Of a stretch of 64,000 nt of DNA, positions 21,601 to 33,550 are shown one piece after another. Source of the stretch: Chaenocephalus aceratus (taxonomy: Eukaryota > Chordata > Actinopteri > Perciformes > Channichthyidae). The notes below the pieces were generated by a model, which saw nothing but the letters and a program-made list of their open reading frames with translations, was not told the origin of the DNA and did not search any database. The DNA lies in assembly GCA_023974075.1 (NCBI GenBank), contig CM043798.1, positions 19,313,441-19,377,440 of the forward strand, in the 5' to 3' direction. The translations under genes were made by a program, and so were the position numbers. The stretch's first letter is position 1, and the number at the start of each line of letters is the position of its first letter.

Positions 21601-24432
21601 ATATATACTGCACATCTTAGAGCTGTGTTAGTCTAAAAGAGTTCTTCATAATAAATTAGTGTACACCTTCAAAAGATGTCCCCTCTTTTATCAAGTGCCA
21701 CATATAATGAGTTTGATTTGCAAATCATTGCTCATTATGCTCAAAGAAGAAAGCACTTCCTGTTAATCACTGGCAGGGATTTCTGTGAGCCTTTTGTTCA
21801 TCTCCAACTTCAACTACCACCTTTTCTATGATAGATACAATTATGGACTCAACACCTCCATTTCATATTCAAAGACGAGATGAAATACTAAAACAGTGCT
21901 TTAAATAAGCGACAATTAACCATATTCTCTCTTTAAAAGGCTCTCCAACACCCTGCAGATAGTCACATTCATTGCCATTTGTTCTGCTCTTCTTTTTACC
22001 CAAGTGGTTTTGTGTGTAAAAAAGCTTGGCGACGTTCACTCTTAATTGTATACATTTAGTTTAATTAAACATATAAACATGTTGCTGTGTTGGCAGGGAC
22101 ATAGATCCACACAATACCCACAAATTATCTATATATGTACATAGAAGACTAGATAAAATAATCAGAGGGAAAAGATAAATAATAACAGAGTCAGATTAGT
22201 TAATAACAAACCGACTTTATTTAAGACACAGTGATATTTTACAGTTCATGGATTCAGTTCCTATGCTAAAATGATTTTTTTACAGAAAAACTAGGTGCAC
22301 CATTGACATCTTGTTTACCATTATTGGAATAAACACTAAAATGCTTTCCGGAGCTGATGAATTTACAGTATTCACCACAACAACTGCAGAGATATGTACA
22401 GAAACATGGGATTCTAATTGTTCCAAACAGGTTACTTTTGTCAGCTTAAATACATAAATATGTCAGTGTGTGCTTCCATTTGTAATCCTTGACACAATGT
22501 GTCATGTGTCATGTGTCGAGGCGTGAAGCTGCAGGCTGTCAATCTCACTGCAGCAAACGGCTTAAAAAACGTTACATGCAAGACTTCTTCATGAAAAGCT
22601 GCGACTGTCTTGATGTGGCTTTGTAGCAAAGAAACATGAGGTCAGAACATCAGTTCCACACGGAGACTGAGACATAGTTAAAATTCATAATAAATACATG
22701 TAAAAAGTCTGCATTGTAGCAGTATGCTACACTTTACGAGTGGGTGTTTATTTGCAGCAAACAGAATATTACAGGATGGATAACGGCGTGAAATAATGTA
22801 CACGTCACACCTTTTCCCTGCAGATGCAGAGGCTTTTTTGAAGGAGTGCGATAAAAATGTCATACAAAATGTGCATGTGTATATATTTAATTTCCAACTA
22901 TGGAAAGTTATCCTTGGTTGATGAGCAGATAAAAAACTGATGTGGTTGATTTAGCCGCACTCTTGCTCTTTGAGTTTCCCAAATACACCTTTTATGGTGA
23001 ATAATTACTTTCATTAGTTACTTCTGAAATGTTGTAAACCTTCCTCATGTCAAAAATATACATTCAAATTATGTTAATACAGTAAAATAGTTTCTGTTAG
23101 ACTGATAGCTCTTTTTTTAAGCTCAGACAAAATATCAAGTCTTTAAAGATCATCAAAAGTACCATTGTCTTTCCATTAAAAATATCTTGATTAAATCTTT
23201 GGAACCATGTCCATTTTTCTCTCCCAGTAATACCAAACAGTTATTTGTATCTGTACCTCTGCCTGTGCAATCTGAGCTGCGTTTATCGACAGTGAAAAGC
23301 GTGGGGTCAGCCAGCACTCTACTTTCCCTTTTCACACTGTCCAGCACACATTAAGCCATCCGGACAAATCAATAAATTATAGTGCTTATTGTCACACATG
23401 GACAACTACGAAAATCACTTCAACATGTAGAGAAAATATACATAGCTGCAGGTAAAAACTATTCCTCACAATGAGATGTGTAACAACGTCAAGTCCAAAA
23501 GAAAAGTCAACACCTCCGTAAAGATGAGCCAAAAGTGCTACCAAACAACTTTGTTGTTTTATGCAGAGTAAATATGTTCTTGCTAGCAGTTATTTTAATC
23601 AAAGGCTGTTTTTCTTGGAAACTTTCTATTCTAAAAAGGTAATGTTTTTCAGGATATCTTCTCCAGAGCTCAGCGAACCTATGGTTTGTATAATGTATTG
23701 TCTGTTCTTTCAGAAGCTTTGTTCAGGATCACTGCTAGCTCTCTTTCGATCAACCATGTGACGCACTTCATGCAATGGAAAACAGGACCCTGAAACTTTC
23801 ACTAACCTTTAAAGAAATCAATAGGAGCCGATCCAATAGAAAACAAATCAAATGAAGCATGTGCAGCATTAACTGTTTCTTTTGTCAAAATTCCTTATAG
23901 TAAATTCTGAACTCAATTATTAATAACTTGCATTGTTCTTGAGTGTTGGTTTACTGCTTGGCTCATCTTTAACAGGTGTTGTCATTCTCAATGGCGCCAT
24001 ACTGTACATCTTAAAACATTAACCTGAATATGTACATTCTACATACCTGTCAAGCATCTCTACTTATAGGATACATACATGTTTATGTTTTTAATATGCG
24101 AGACACTACAGAGAACTGTCCTATATTCCAGCTAGGGTTAAGAGACCAATTACTTTGAAAAATGTTACCTAAATATGGAATAAATAGCACGGTTTATCTC
24201 TAGTAAGTCATAAATACAGCAGATGGCTATTATTGATACACATTTTCTCCCTTATTGATCAGTATTGTGGGTTGATGAAGAAGATTGTTGCTTGATCGGA
24301 ATAGTATCCATTTGTTTTACTACTACAGTTAGCAGGACTGAGCTTTGCATGATGCCTTCAGTTATGATATACTAATACTTGTCTATAGTGTTGCGTGCAT
24401 TAGCCCCTACTGTCACATTGTCAGATTGTTGT
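15606..24432. other. Long gene-free stretch 3' of kcnk1
   Basis: No exon, RNA or complete mobile element could be supported over about 8.8 kb. Local features are short: a GATAAGATAAGATTC-type run at 21120-21165, poly-A/T runs, and scattered short frames without family motifs. Part of it may be kcnk1 3' UTR (transcribed leftwards) or intergenic regulatory DNA. Confidence 0.4.
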
Positions 24433-24697
24433 TTACTGGATCATGGGATCGTCGTTGGGAGTGGACACACCAGACTCGGCACGCTAACAAACGGCTGTGT
24501 TTTGCCCTCTGTGTAGACGGTGGCTCTGTTGGACACGGTGGTGAAGGACAGGTGGTCGTGCTCCAAGATGGCGAGGCGGGTCCTGGGGCTTGTCCTTCTT
24601 CAGGTAGAAGATCTTCCCTCAGCTGCTTCAGCTGCTGCAGCTCGCAGAAGGTCTCCAGCACCACCAGCATGACAATCAGACCCCAGGATCAGGTACA
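24433..24697 (-). CDS. kcnk1: kcnk1 (TWIK-1) last exon, with single-base frame breaks
   Basis: Exon 3 encodes the end of the fourth transmembrane helix and the cytoplasmic tail of the two-pore K+ channel TWIK-1. The acceptor is TTTTGTGTCATCAG before TGTACC (first base 24697). Readable pieces are YLIL, MLVVLETFCELQQLKQLR, FYLKKDKPQD, ILEHDHLSFTTVSNRATVYT and a tail ending at TAA (24433-24435) or, in another frame, at TGA (24441-24443). ETFCEL...LKKDK...EHDxLSF is the TWIK-1 tail order. The reading frame needs single-base corrections near 24681-24684 (GGG/GGGG), 24614-24616 (GG/GGG), 24577-24579 (CC/CCC) and possibly 24480. All lie in short homopolymers, so assembly error or a decaying gene are both possible. 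Confidence 0.85.
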
Positions 24698-26959
24698 CTG
24701 ATGACACAAAAAGCACAGGCAGCGGATTTAAGAAAGATAGTATAGCTGCAGTAAGTAGTTTTATTCAATATCACCATATAAAAAGAAAACAAGAATAAAA
24801 ACATATCTTTTCATTACCCTGACAAGAAACACTTACATTTTCACCCTAGATTTAAGATGTTTTTTGAGATCTTAACAGTGAGGTTTCTATGGGAGTTCAA
24901 AACTATTTATACTTTTGTTTTTAATATAGGTTTTACCTTCTTTAGTTGTGCTATGGCTACTGTGGTTGTATTATCCAGTTTAAAGTAGTTTATCATTTCT
25001 CTATGCCATTGTATTAGGAACAACACAACTAATGAATGTTTTCACTATGTCCAAATGCCTGTGTTTACAATTGCTGACACAAAAGGGCAGTGGCTAGCCT
25101 TACATGTTACCCATAAATGGCGTGTGTGCTTTGTTGAATGGTAGGAAAAAAACAGCTTTAGACAATGCTTTAAATCACCATTTAAGTATGTGTTGATCAG
25201 TGCCTGCAGCAAAATATTTTCACTGACTGGCTTTCCCTTCAAACAGGAAAACAGGGGGGAAATCCCCGTGAAAATCCCTAGCATCCCAAGGCGTGTTTTA
25301 AGTCGGTTGTTTTAAACTGTTTTATTGTAATACGACTATTGTAAAAGCCCCTTTTTTACAGCACCAGTGAAAGGTTTTACTATATATTTGCATTCAAGCA
25401 ATAGTCTTAAGATTGGCTTTATAAGAAGGCAGGACATATTGTATGTACACAGAATCAAGCCTATACCGGCTTACATGCAAAAACAAAAGCAATGGAAGGG
25501 CTATCATCATGCAAATCAAGACAAACAACGAAGTGGCAAACTAAGTCTTCTGTTTCATAGCTCCAAAAGGTTTTGCCGATAGCAATGTCACTTCCGTTGT
25601 TCGTCACAGAGGAAGTAGTACAAATGTTTCTGGTGGTATTTTTGCAAACCAATACATTGGGTCAGAGCTTCCTCTCTGTTCCTGCTAAATAACGTCTCAC
25701 TGGTGGTGCGTACAAACCTCCCACACACATGCAGGCGACAGTTCACTACAGCAGCGTTCATCATTCATGCTGTACACCCACAGCCTATCAAGAGTGCATG
25801 GGTTTGAAATTGAATTTTACTTTTATTCTGGGCATTAATAGCTTTGACAGTGCTGCTAAAAGGAAGCTGAACAATCATGCAGAAAATGCAATCAATGCCT
25901 TGCTGCTCTCCATTAGGCCAGGCTCCGTTTTTCTCCGTCACTGCATTCTGTTTTCTAAACTTGCTGTATTAAGACGGGATGGAAAATGCAAAAAGCCTGT
26001 CAAAATGTTGCTTTATCAGCAACATACCACAGTTAAACAACGTACATTTGCTAAAAAGTCTTTAGTTTAGATTAATAGCGGCCTATTTTTAAATCAATAG
26101 TATAGCCTAAAAATAGCAATAGCAATGCTGTAAAATGTATGTTGTATCATCTAAGGTAAAACTGAGATAAAGCCACTACTAACCATATGTACTACAATCT
26201 AGATCTGAAACAGGAACATGCTAGTCTTGCTTCAGCTAATTCTTATCGACCAGTATATGAATCTACAAAAAGGGAACCAATTATACCTGAATCCTATTTG
26301 TGTATCTGTTATTCTTAGACATGCGTTTACCATATTGCATATGATATAACACATTCTTTACCACACATTTACAGTAAAGATCGAGCTGGTTGTGTCACAC
26401 CCAGATCAAAGTTCACCATCATAAAACAATCCATATGTGATACTCTTACACACCTTCACCGTAAATTATTTTGAAACTGAGGAACTATTTAACAAATTAA
26501 GACTATCACACTATCACATATCGTACAGTGTTATGCACATTCTATATCTACATCTATATAAGGGTTTGATTTGCTTGATGCGTCCTGTTCCTTCCAGTAC
26601 AAACAAATCATACTGATATTCTGTACACACTGTGAAGACCACTGAGACAAATGTAACATTTGTGATATTGGGCTATATAAATAAACATTGATTGATTGAT
26701 TGAGAAAGCAGTATATCCTCTTTGCAACAGGAAGTGTTTATGAGAAATGTAATTCGACGTGCAGGCACTAACACAGGCTCTGCTGTGTGCAAGTTGTCCT
26801 AATGTATTGGCTCGCAGTATATATGATTTGACAATGATATGACAATGTTCAAAAGGGTTCACAAAGAACCATGACAAACACCTTTATAAGGATTCAAATG
26901 GACTTGATGCCATGTCTTTTCCATGGAATTAGCAAGTACAAAGAATAATGTCCACTCAC
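24698..26959 (-). other. kcnk1 intron 2
   Basis: The intron lies between donor ACTG/GTGAGTGG (26959) and acceptor TCATCAG (24698). It contains the retroposed tail copy at 26616-26702. No other feature was recognised. Confidence 0.75.
26616..26702 (+). repeat. Retroposed repeat, 5'-truncated tail copy
   Basis: It matches the 3' end of the module at 1990-2490 (ACTGTGAAGACCACTGAGAC, then GATATTGGGCTATATAAATA) and ends in (GATT)n. It lies in kcnk1 intron 2, antisense to the gene. Confidence 0.8.
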
Positions 26960-27355
26960 CAGTGATGCCCACTTTGTAGAGTTCCCTGAACTTCTGATTG
27001 GTGGCCTCTCCAGGTACGTAGTCTCCCAGGCCGATGGTGCTGAGGGAAATGAAGCAGAGGTAGAAGGACTCCAGGAAGTTCCAGTTGTCCTCCAGCGCTG
27101 AGAAGATGGCGGCGGCGATGAGGAAGAAGCAAGAGACGGCCGTGGTGACGAGGACGGTGGCGTGGACGATGGCCACCAGAGGCTTGGACACGCCCCAGCG
27201 CCTGTAGAAGTACATGATGGGCCTGCGCGTACTGAACACCATGATCCTTTGCACCACAGCAGTGAGGAAGAGGAGGGTGAAGGGGATGCCAATCACTGAG
27301 TAGATAATGCAGAATGCCTTCCCACCGCTTGACAGTGGGGCTGTGTGACCGTAAC
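26960..27355 (-). CDS. kcnk1: kcnk1 (TWIK-1) exon 2: pore 1 end to pore 2
   Basis: This intact 396-bp exon of the weak inward-rectifying two-pore-domain K+ channel TWIK-1 sits in the plasma or endosomal membrane as a dimer. It opens within the first selectivity filter (GYGHTAPLSSGGKAF), then TM2 (FCIIYSVIGIPFTLLFLTAV), the cytoplasmic loop (TRRPIMYFYRRWGVSK), TM3 (VLVTTAVSCFFLIAAAIFSA), the pore helix (NFLESFYLCFISLSTIGLGD, the second filter being TIGLG) and the start of TM4 (FRELYKVGIT). The acceptor is TTCCCTGCAG (plus-strand CT at 27356-27357) and the donor ACTG/GTGAGT. Exon 1 (first transmembrane segment, extracellular cap) was not found anywhere upstream in the window. TWIK-1 is favoured over KCNK6/7 from SGGKAFCIIYSVIGIP and the EATNQKFRELYK segment. 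Confidence 0.93.
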
Positions 27356-28655
27356 CTGCAGGGAAAGAAAGCACACAGGAAATAAATTGGTGTAAACATC
27401 TTCACTCCATCTCACAAAACTGCATGATGTTTCTGGTTTATTTAAACGTATCTGACTATGTTCTTGAACATCCAGAACAGGAAGTTAAATACAATTAGGG
27501 AACTAAACACAGTAACCGGCAATACCCAAGATGTAGGCTCTCTTAAAGCAGTTACAGGTAGATGGAGGATGATTTTTGAGAATAGGATTATTTTGCAAAA
27601 ATAAACAACATGTTCTTGTGAAGTGGAACTAACAAGAGTGTAACAATACAATGAGCCTATTTACAAGAGTGTGCAAATGAGTTACTTGAAGTTGAATGAG
27701 TCTACTTTTGAACAAATAAGATCAATGACAGACTGGTTCATGTAGCTTTTTCTGTAGTGAATATTAAAAGGGGTGTTTTCATGGTGTGTGTGTGTTTTGT
27801 GAGTAATCTATCTGTTGTAACTGTTGAGAAACAAAGGTATTAGAAAGTATTCCACAACAGTCCGCATGTTTGATTCATCACAGTTGGTGGGACAAAATGA
27901 ATAGCAAACCTATTCGGAATGGGCCATTGCGATTAATAAAAACAAAATGTTTAAGACATTCAGAAAAAGACAGAGCTCTATCTGACCTACATATCTGTCA
28001 AGTCTCTGTTTAGCCATCATCAGAATGTGTTGAGACGTATACAGGCAAGGCTTTAGTAGATGTTATCACCACAATCGTGTATGTTGAAACCTCCCAGATA
28101 ACTGCAACTGCGGTCAGACTAAAGTTCTTCAGGTATCCTCCCTGACGTCTCCTGTGATTTTTCGAGCATTGCTAGATAACAGAAAAAACCTCTACAGTAT
28201 GCACAGTGCCATGCAAAATGTGTGTAAATAACAAACTATTTGTTTAAAAGCTTGACCTAAACTAGAACATGTAATGCCTGAGGAAGGTGATGATGTTGAC
28301 ATAGAAAACGGTTATGTATGCTCCTGCAAGTAATACGTTACTGAAACTCCATACTGTAACACGTTACACCCAACACTGCCTGGAACTCACCTTACCCTTC
28401 TTGCCAGCGCTACTCTGACGCCTATTTTAGAGTGAGGCGCAGGAGGAAGTAGCTACAATGGGATGTAGCTTGAGCCCTGCCTGCCTGCAGGAGGGGTTGT
28501 GGTTTGAAGCCAGGATGGGTAAAGCTTCGCATGCGATGAGGACCCGTTCCGCGTGAAGCCGGAAGCGCCGCATTTGAGCGGCCCTGAAGCCAGTGATACC
28601 CTCTTGAGAGACTGAAGGCGTGCGTCAATTGTTTGGGTGAAGTAGCCCGTTTCCA
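27356..28655. other. kcnk1 intron 1 or upstream DNA, no exon seen
   Basis: No first exon of kcnk1 was found. 28340-28375 holds TAACACGTTACACCCAACAC, similar to sequence ending common fish repeats. The 28430-28650 GC-richer block could not be assigned. Confidence 0.4.
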
Positions 28656-28659
28656 TTAA

Positions 28660-29125
28660 CCTGTTAAACCCCGAGCCTGTTTTTCAGGTTTCAGGCTCGA
28701 AAATGACATTCCCAGAACAAATGACTGTAACTTCACTTCTAAAAGGTTTATATGAATATTTTTTGTTATCAAAGCAAGGTTACATCTGTGAGTTGGATGT
28801 AGAAGTGTCAGAGTAAATTTAGATGGAACATAGCAAAAAAATGTAAATTCCTGTCTCCGCCTAAAGAAAACCCATTACTTATAGTGAAGACCAACCTTGA
28901 ATGATGGGTTAGTAGCCTAAAAGCTTTAGGAATCCAAATCATAACATATAATAAGTACCCTGTATCAAGATTGAGGCAAAACAAGTGACATTTGACCTTT
29001 TTAGAGAGGTTTATGAAAATAAAGTCCAGGCGGAATAAGCTTTGGGCACATTTGGGCACATTTGGTTCCATCAGTGCCATTTGACCTTTTTCAGATACCA
29101 GACTATAACAATCGGGGTTAACAGG
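28660..29125. mobile_element. piggyBac-type MITE, 466 bp, TTAA duplication
   Basis: Terminal inverted repeats are CCTGTTAAACCCCGA (28660) and TCGGGGTTAACAGG (ending 29125). They are flanked by TTAA at 28656-28659 and 29126-29129, the canonical piggyBac target. A subterminal hairpin GAGCCTG...CAGGCTC occurs at 28673-28699. It is noncoding. Confidence 0.88.
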
Positions 29126-29129
29126 TTAA

Positions 29130-29440
29130 GCCGGAGGAACTTCCGTGGAGCCCGATTTCCTTGTCTTTTCCTCCCGCGTCCGGGTTTGCGGGGCGGCCGG
29201 CTGGAACCGCTAGCCGACTGGGGAACGCCGCCTGTAGCTTAATCCGCCTGCCAACTGCGGAGCTGATGAATAATGCCTGGAGCTGGGACGAAGCCCTGCT
29301 GCTGCTTGCGCGTTGACACCTGGAAGACAGCTGATAGAACAGGGGAGAGCATATATAGAGGGATTAACAGGTGCGATCATTAGGCTTGTAAATGGAGGGG
29401 CGTGATAGGTTAGCTGAGGAGTGGCACTCCCTGTCATTTA
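29130..29440. other. GC-rich spacer between two MITEs, no gene
   Basis: A short frame over 29210-29437 has no family resemblance. No RNA or promoter motif is clear. Confidence 0.35.
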
Positions 29441-30892
29441 GGGTGCGTTCACACCTGCCTTGTATAGTCCGGTTGAATCGAACCCTGGTGCGTTTAGCCG
29501 CTTGGTGCGGTTCATTTGGGTCGGTGTGAATGCAGTCCGAGACCTCTTAAGTGAACTAAACAACCGGACTCTGGTCCGCTAAAATAGGTGGTCTCGGAGC
29601 GCTTGCTTGCGAACTCTGGAGCGGTTCATTGCTGGTGTGAACGCAGTCCGCACCAAAACATAGGAAGCGCAGTATTTATGTGTCACAAGAACGTGGATAT
29701 CTTCACAAATCTTTAGCGAAAGAGTCTTTCAAGACATCCGCGGTTGTTTAGTTAAAGAGTAAAGCAGAATTAAGTGTTGAACAGTGTCGTGTAAAGTAAA
29801 CATTCTCCGTCAGCTACATAAAAGTAAGAACACCTGTCGTCGGTGAAACACCCCTCCTCTGCAGAACGTCTCTCATGGATAAACAGGAAAAGAACACCGA
29901 CAGGCTGATCAGGAGGCCGACGTGAAGCGGAGGGATCTAGATCGGCATGAAGGTGTTCTTTTCCCCATAATGACCGCGCTGCTGCACATTATGCCGCTTA
30001 TTACATGGCCACATTCTCAACAAAGTAACGACATGACTCCCGATATTAATTGAAATGCTTTTGTGGATTTAGAAAATTATTTTATTGATTTAAAAAATAG
30101 TTGTATTTAAATGTACATGCATCCGCTAAGAAAAATAGTCCGTTGTTACTGTTTGAACTAACGTAGGAACGGCAGGAACTGCTTCGATAGCGTTTTTGAG
30201 GAGCTTTTTGATTACAGATTTGAAAAAATCGTTGCTTGCTTTAAAAGTAGCACAATTCATGATGTCAAACCTTGGGAAGTATATAGATATCCCTGCCCTA
30301 ATGCCAAAGTAACTGGAAACTGAATATGTGTCGCCGTCTGACCTATGTCTGGACCGCTGCGTGAAAAGGAGGGTTTCTGCCCGTTACTTCTCCGCTGTTT
30401 TCTTGTCGCTCTTGTCTTGTCAGTTAGTTTCAGCCAAACTGTATACAGTTAAATCGAACGGACTTCTTTGTGCAGATGTGAGCGTCCTTAACAACGGTCA
30501 ATAAATCCTTGACAGCGGTCTGTCTGTTCTGGATTAAAAACGTGTCACGTGTTTTGAATTGACCAATCAGAATCGAGTATTCAACAAAGCCATGTAATAA
30601 TGTTTTTTTTAACGGACGTTGTTTGATTATATAATCATGTCTGTTTATCTCCAGACTAACAGCAGCATGAGAATAACCTGCCGGAAATTGCCGGGATTTG
30701 CGTTTGTACCCCCTTAATGTCTGACCAATGGTTGAACAGCATTTCCGTGCACATGACTTGTGTTTAAAGTTTATAGTCCCTTTGAGTTTTTGCCAGTGTG
30801 AACGCAAACCGAACCTTCTGAAAAATGAAACAATGTAACAAACTGTGGTCTGGTGCGCACCAGAGAGCGGACTATTAGGTGTGAACACACCC
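29441..30892. mobile_element. Harbinger-type MITE, 1,452 bp, TTA duplication
   Basis: Terminal inverted repeats are GGGTGCGTTCACACCT (29441) and AGGTGTGAACACACCC (ending 30892), 15 of 16 matching. They are flanked by TTA at 29438-29440 and 30893-30895, the PIF/Harbinger target. Subterminal repeats of the GGTGTGAA(T/C)GCAGTCCG(A/C) type occur at 29523-29545 and 29634-29652. A 159-codon minus-strand frame (30430-30909) crosses the element end and is not taken as a gene. Confidence 0.85.
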
Positions 30893-30895
30893 TTA

Positions 30896-31498
30896 GATGC
30901 AGGGAGCAAGTATTGCCATGACGAGCAATACGGAGTGTTAGGTCTTCCTGTCTGAACTTGCGCTAAGCTTCATTAAAAATACACTTTGAGAAATATTACA
31001 GAGAATTTTCTTCTGCATGATACATTTACAAGTCAAATAACTGGGGGAAAAAAAATCACATAGAAGCATGTTAATGTTTGAAATGTAAATTGATGACACT
31101 TTGATTTAAACTCACGATTTTATTGTAGTAATTACGAAATTAGATTTTTTTTATATATATATATAGCCTATATACAATAGACAAGTTTATGAAAAACTTA
31201 AACCGGCAGATGGAAATTATTGTCAGCCTCAGCCAGGTTGATCAAGATTAAGTTTGAATTTTAAATGGCGCTGTCACTTGTTTTAGGAAATCCTCATGTT
31301 GCACACTGGTTGGGCCCAGAATCTCTTGTATTCCTCATTATTCGCACCTCTGTGTAGACTATTTCTTCTTCAGGGTTACCTTAAATTAAAATTAAATACA
31401 GTAGTTACAGAGAACATCATGTCATCTTTTTACATTTTACAAAAAGAAAATCATTTAGAATATAGAAAGGCTATGGTAACAGTTAAACACATACTTAC
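30896..31498. other. Region 3' of the receptor's TM exon; cytoplasmic exons not identified
   Basis: The donor after the transmembrane exon (GATG/GTAAGT, at 31498) requires further exons at lower coordinates. None with tyrosine signalling motifs could be recognised here. A TATATATATATA run is at 31150-31165. Confidence 0.35.
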
Positions 31499-33550
31499 CA
31501 TCATTAAGAGTTGCGGGTCTTGGTAGGTAATGCCTTTTTATTCCATAAAGAAACAAAGCCACAAGAAGAAGGAAAGTGATAGCAGTCCCAGCCACAGCCA
31601 AAACCACAACAGGGAAGGAAGGAACACAATCTAGAAAAAAACAGATATCAAACCAGATGATATATTATAATAACATTCATTTAAGAATTCCCAACCAAAT
31701 ATATTGGATACAAATATATGCCTTGTTGTCTTCCATCTGATATTTTAACTACAGTACCATTTTTATTAGCAATGGATATGAGATTAGGATTGCAAAACAA
31801 TGAAACGGCAAACAGTTAAGACGATTCCAGGTAGATGCCTACCACCTAGACGACTTAAGAGATGTATGAATAATATCAGAAAGCAAAAACAAACTATTAT
31901 TCCTTTAATTCTACTATTGAAAAGCTAAGCAGTCCCGTGCCATGGTAGGAAAACAGTGTCTTCATTTATTTGTTAAATTATTTATAAGTATGTGGATTCT
32001 TTTTATCTATATATTTTCTTTTTTCTTTGTATTTATAACAAATATAAAATATTTGTAATGAGCTGATGTTGAAATAAAAAAAGCGATCATCCGTTTAAAA
32101 TACTTTACCTTGGCACTTGGCAGTTCTTCAGGTGAATAATAGTTTCATCTCTGCTAACGTTGTTTGAAACACGACACACCAAGTCTCCTGTTTGCTGACA
32201 CTGCATGCTGATGGTCACATTTGAAACACTTGTTTCACTTTGGATAGCTAAACTATCAGCCACTGCTTCCATGTTTGCTGTCCTGTAGCCCGACGGGGAC
32301 TGGCTGTGAGCTCTGGTCTGCATCAGTACGAGACCGTTCAAGGTCAACATGAACTCTACCTCGTCTCCCTCAGAGAAGCAGCTGATGTTCATCAGCTCTG
32401 GTGACAAACACATTTGAGAAACAGCTGGCTTTGACACTGGAGCTGAAAGAAACATGGAGTAACGTATACATTTATTTACAGAACAAGTTGCTAAGTAAAG
32501 TCCAATACCAACTCTTTTAACCGTGAAGTCATTAGCTGAACCAATTCCTATTTGTATTGTTAAAAAAAAGAATATGTTGTTTTCAATCTGAAAATGCTGT
32601 ATGTAAACTGTAAACATAATTGCCTAAAACCCGATGGTGACAACACAATTGTATCTTTTGCAACTCTTGTTCACAATCCCATTTTGCATAAGCACATTTA
32701 GGTTAAAATTGAGTCATTACATTTTTTAAGTTAATTATATTTGTATGTCAGTGTAGATGTGTTGTTGCCTAAGTTATATATCTAACTACAGTTTAGGATT
32801 TGTATACAGGTACCTAGTCCACACATATTAGTAAATCACAAGATAATTGAATAAAGTGTATCAAATGCAAATGTTAACGCATGTTATCCAAGATCAAAAT
32901 ATATTCCATAACTGGTGTAGATTTACCAAGTTATTTAACAATTGTCTCTTAAAAACATTCTAAACTTATTTTCTACCTACCTTGTATTTCTAGATGCACT
33001 TGCAACATTTTCAGTAAAGAACCATTAGATCCAAATTCTTCCAGCAGGTAATCTCCAGAGTGTCTCTTTGTCGCGTTACCCAGTTTGACGGTTCCATTTG
33101 TGAAGAGTTCATACTGATTCACAAACTCTTCATGTTTATATAATGTATTGTTTTTTTGTATTTTTAAAACGATATATTCATCATCCTTTTCAACCTAAGT
33201 CTTGTTTTCGCTGTGTTTGGCAGATGGAAAATCAACAGTTCTCCGACTGCTCCAACACACGCCTGAGCTTCAGGATGCTCGGATAAATTGCACTCGATAG
33301 ATCCTAAAAAGAAAGAGAAAAAATACTGTAGAAATGTCTTGTTTTTGTCAGGCATTTCATCTCAGTTTAGAAAGGAAATTATGCAAGACCATTTCAACAT
33401 TTTATAGATTTTTGTATCATTAGATTACATTTTGCTCCAAAAGTCATACTTTTACTCTTTTTCTCTGCTAACTTTTCCTTAAAGAAATACAGATACACCG
33501 TACAGTACCTTTTTTGCCAGAACTGTGGTTGCCAGAGTGAAGAGCATCAT
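31499..33550 (-). CDS. CD2/SLAM-like Ig receptor (partial, frame broken)
   Basis: A leukocyte surface receptor of the CD2/SLAM type on the minus strand. Exon 1 (33550-33509) reads MMLFTLATTVLAKK, a short signal peptide. Exon 2 (33303-32981) is a V-like Ig domain with IECNLSEHPEAQACVGAVGE, YELFTNGTVKLGNATKRHSG and DYLLEEFGSNGS (several N-glycosylation sequons). Exon 3 (32442-32109) is a C2-like domain with APVSKPAVSQMCLSPELMNI, SCFSEGDEVEFMLTLNGLVL, VTISMQCQQTGDLVCRVSNN and a final Cys. Exon 4 (31630-31499) is the transmembrane segment VVVLAVAGTAITFLLLVALF followed by basic YGIKRHY. Most junctions are phase 1, as is usual in Ig families. Frame breaks: about one base lost plus a TAG near 33200-33215, a 7-bp tandem duplication at the end of exon 3, and a phase mismatch at exon 1. 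It may be a decaying family copy or an assembly problem. Confidence 0.75.

Noticed and set aside
15606..24432. Short ORFs of 60-107 codons as possible genes
   Set aside because: None shows a recognisable domain, paired splice sites or a repeat-family match; densities are as expected for AT-rich noncoding DNA.
26894..27405. 132- and 149-codon minus-strand ORFs
   Set aside because: Alternate frames of kcnk1 exon 2; Ser/Pro- and His/Leu-rich shadows without family motifs.
30430..30909. 159-codon minus-strand ORF
   Set aside because: Lies almost entirely within the 29441-30892 MITE and crosses its end and target duplication; no domain.
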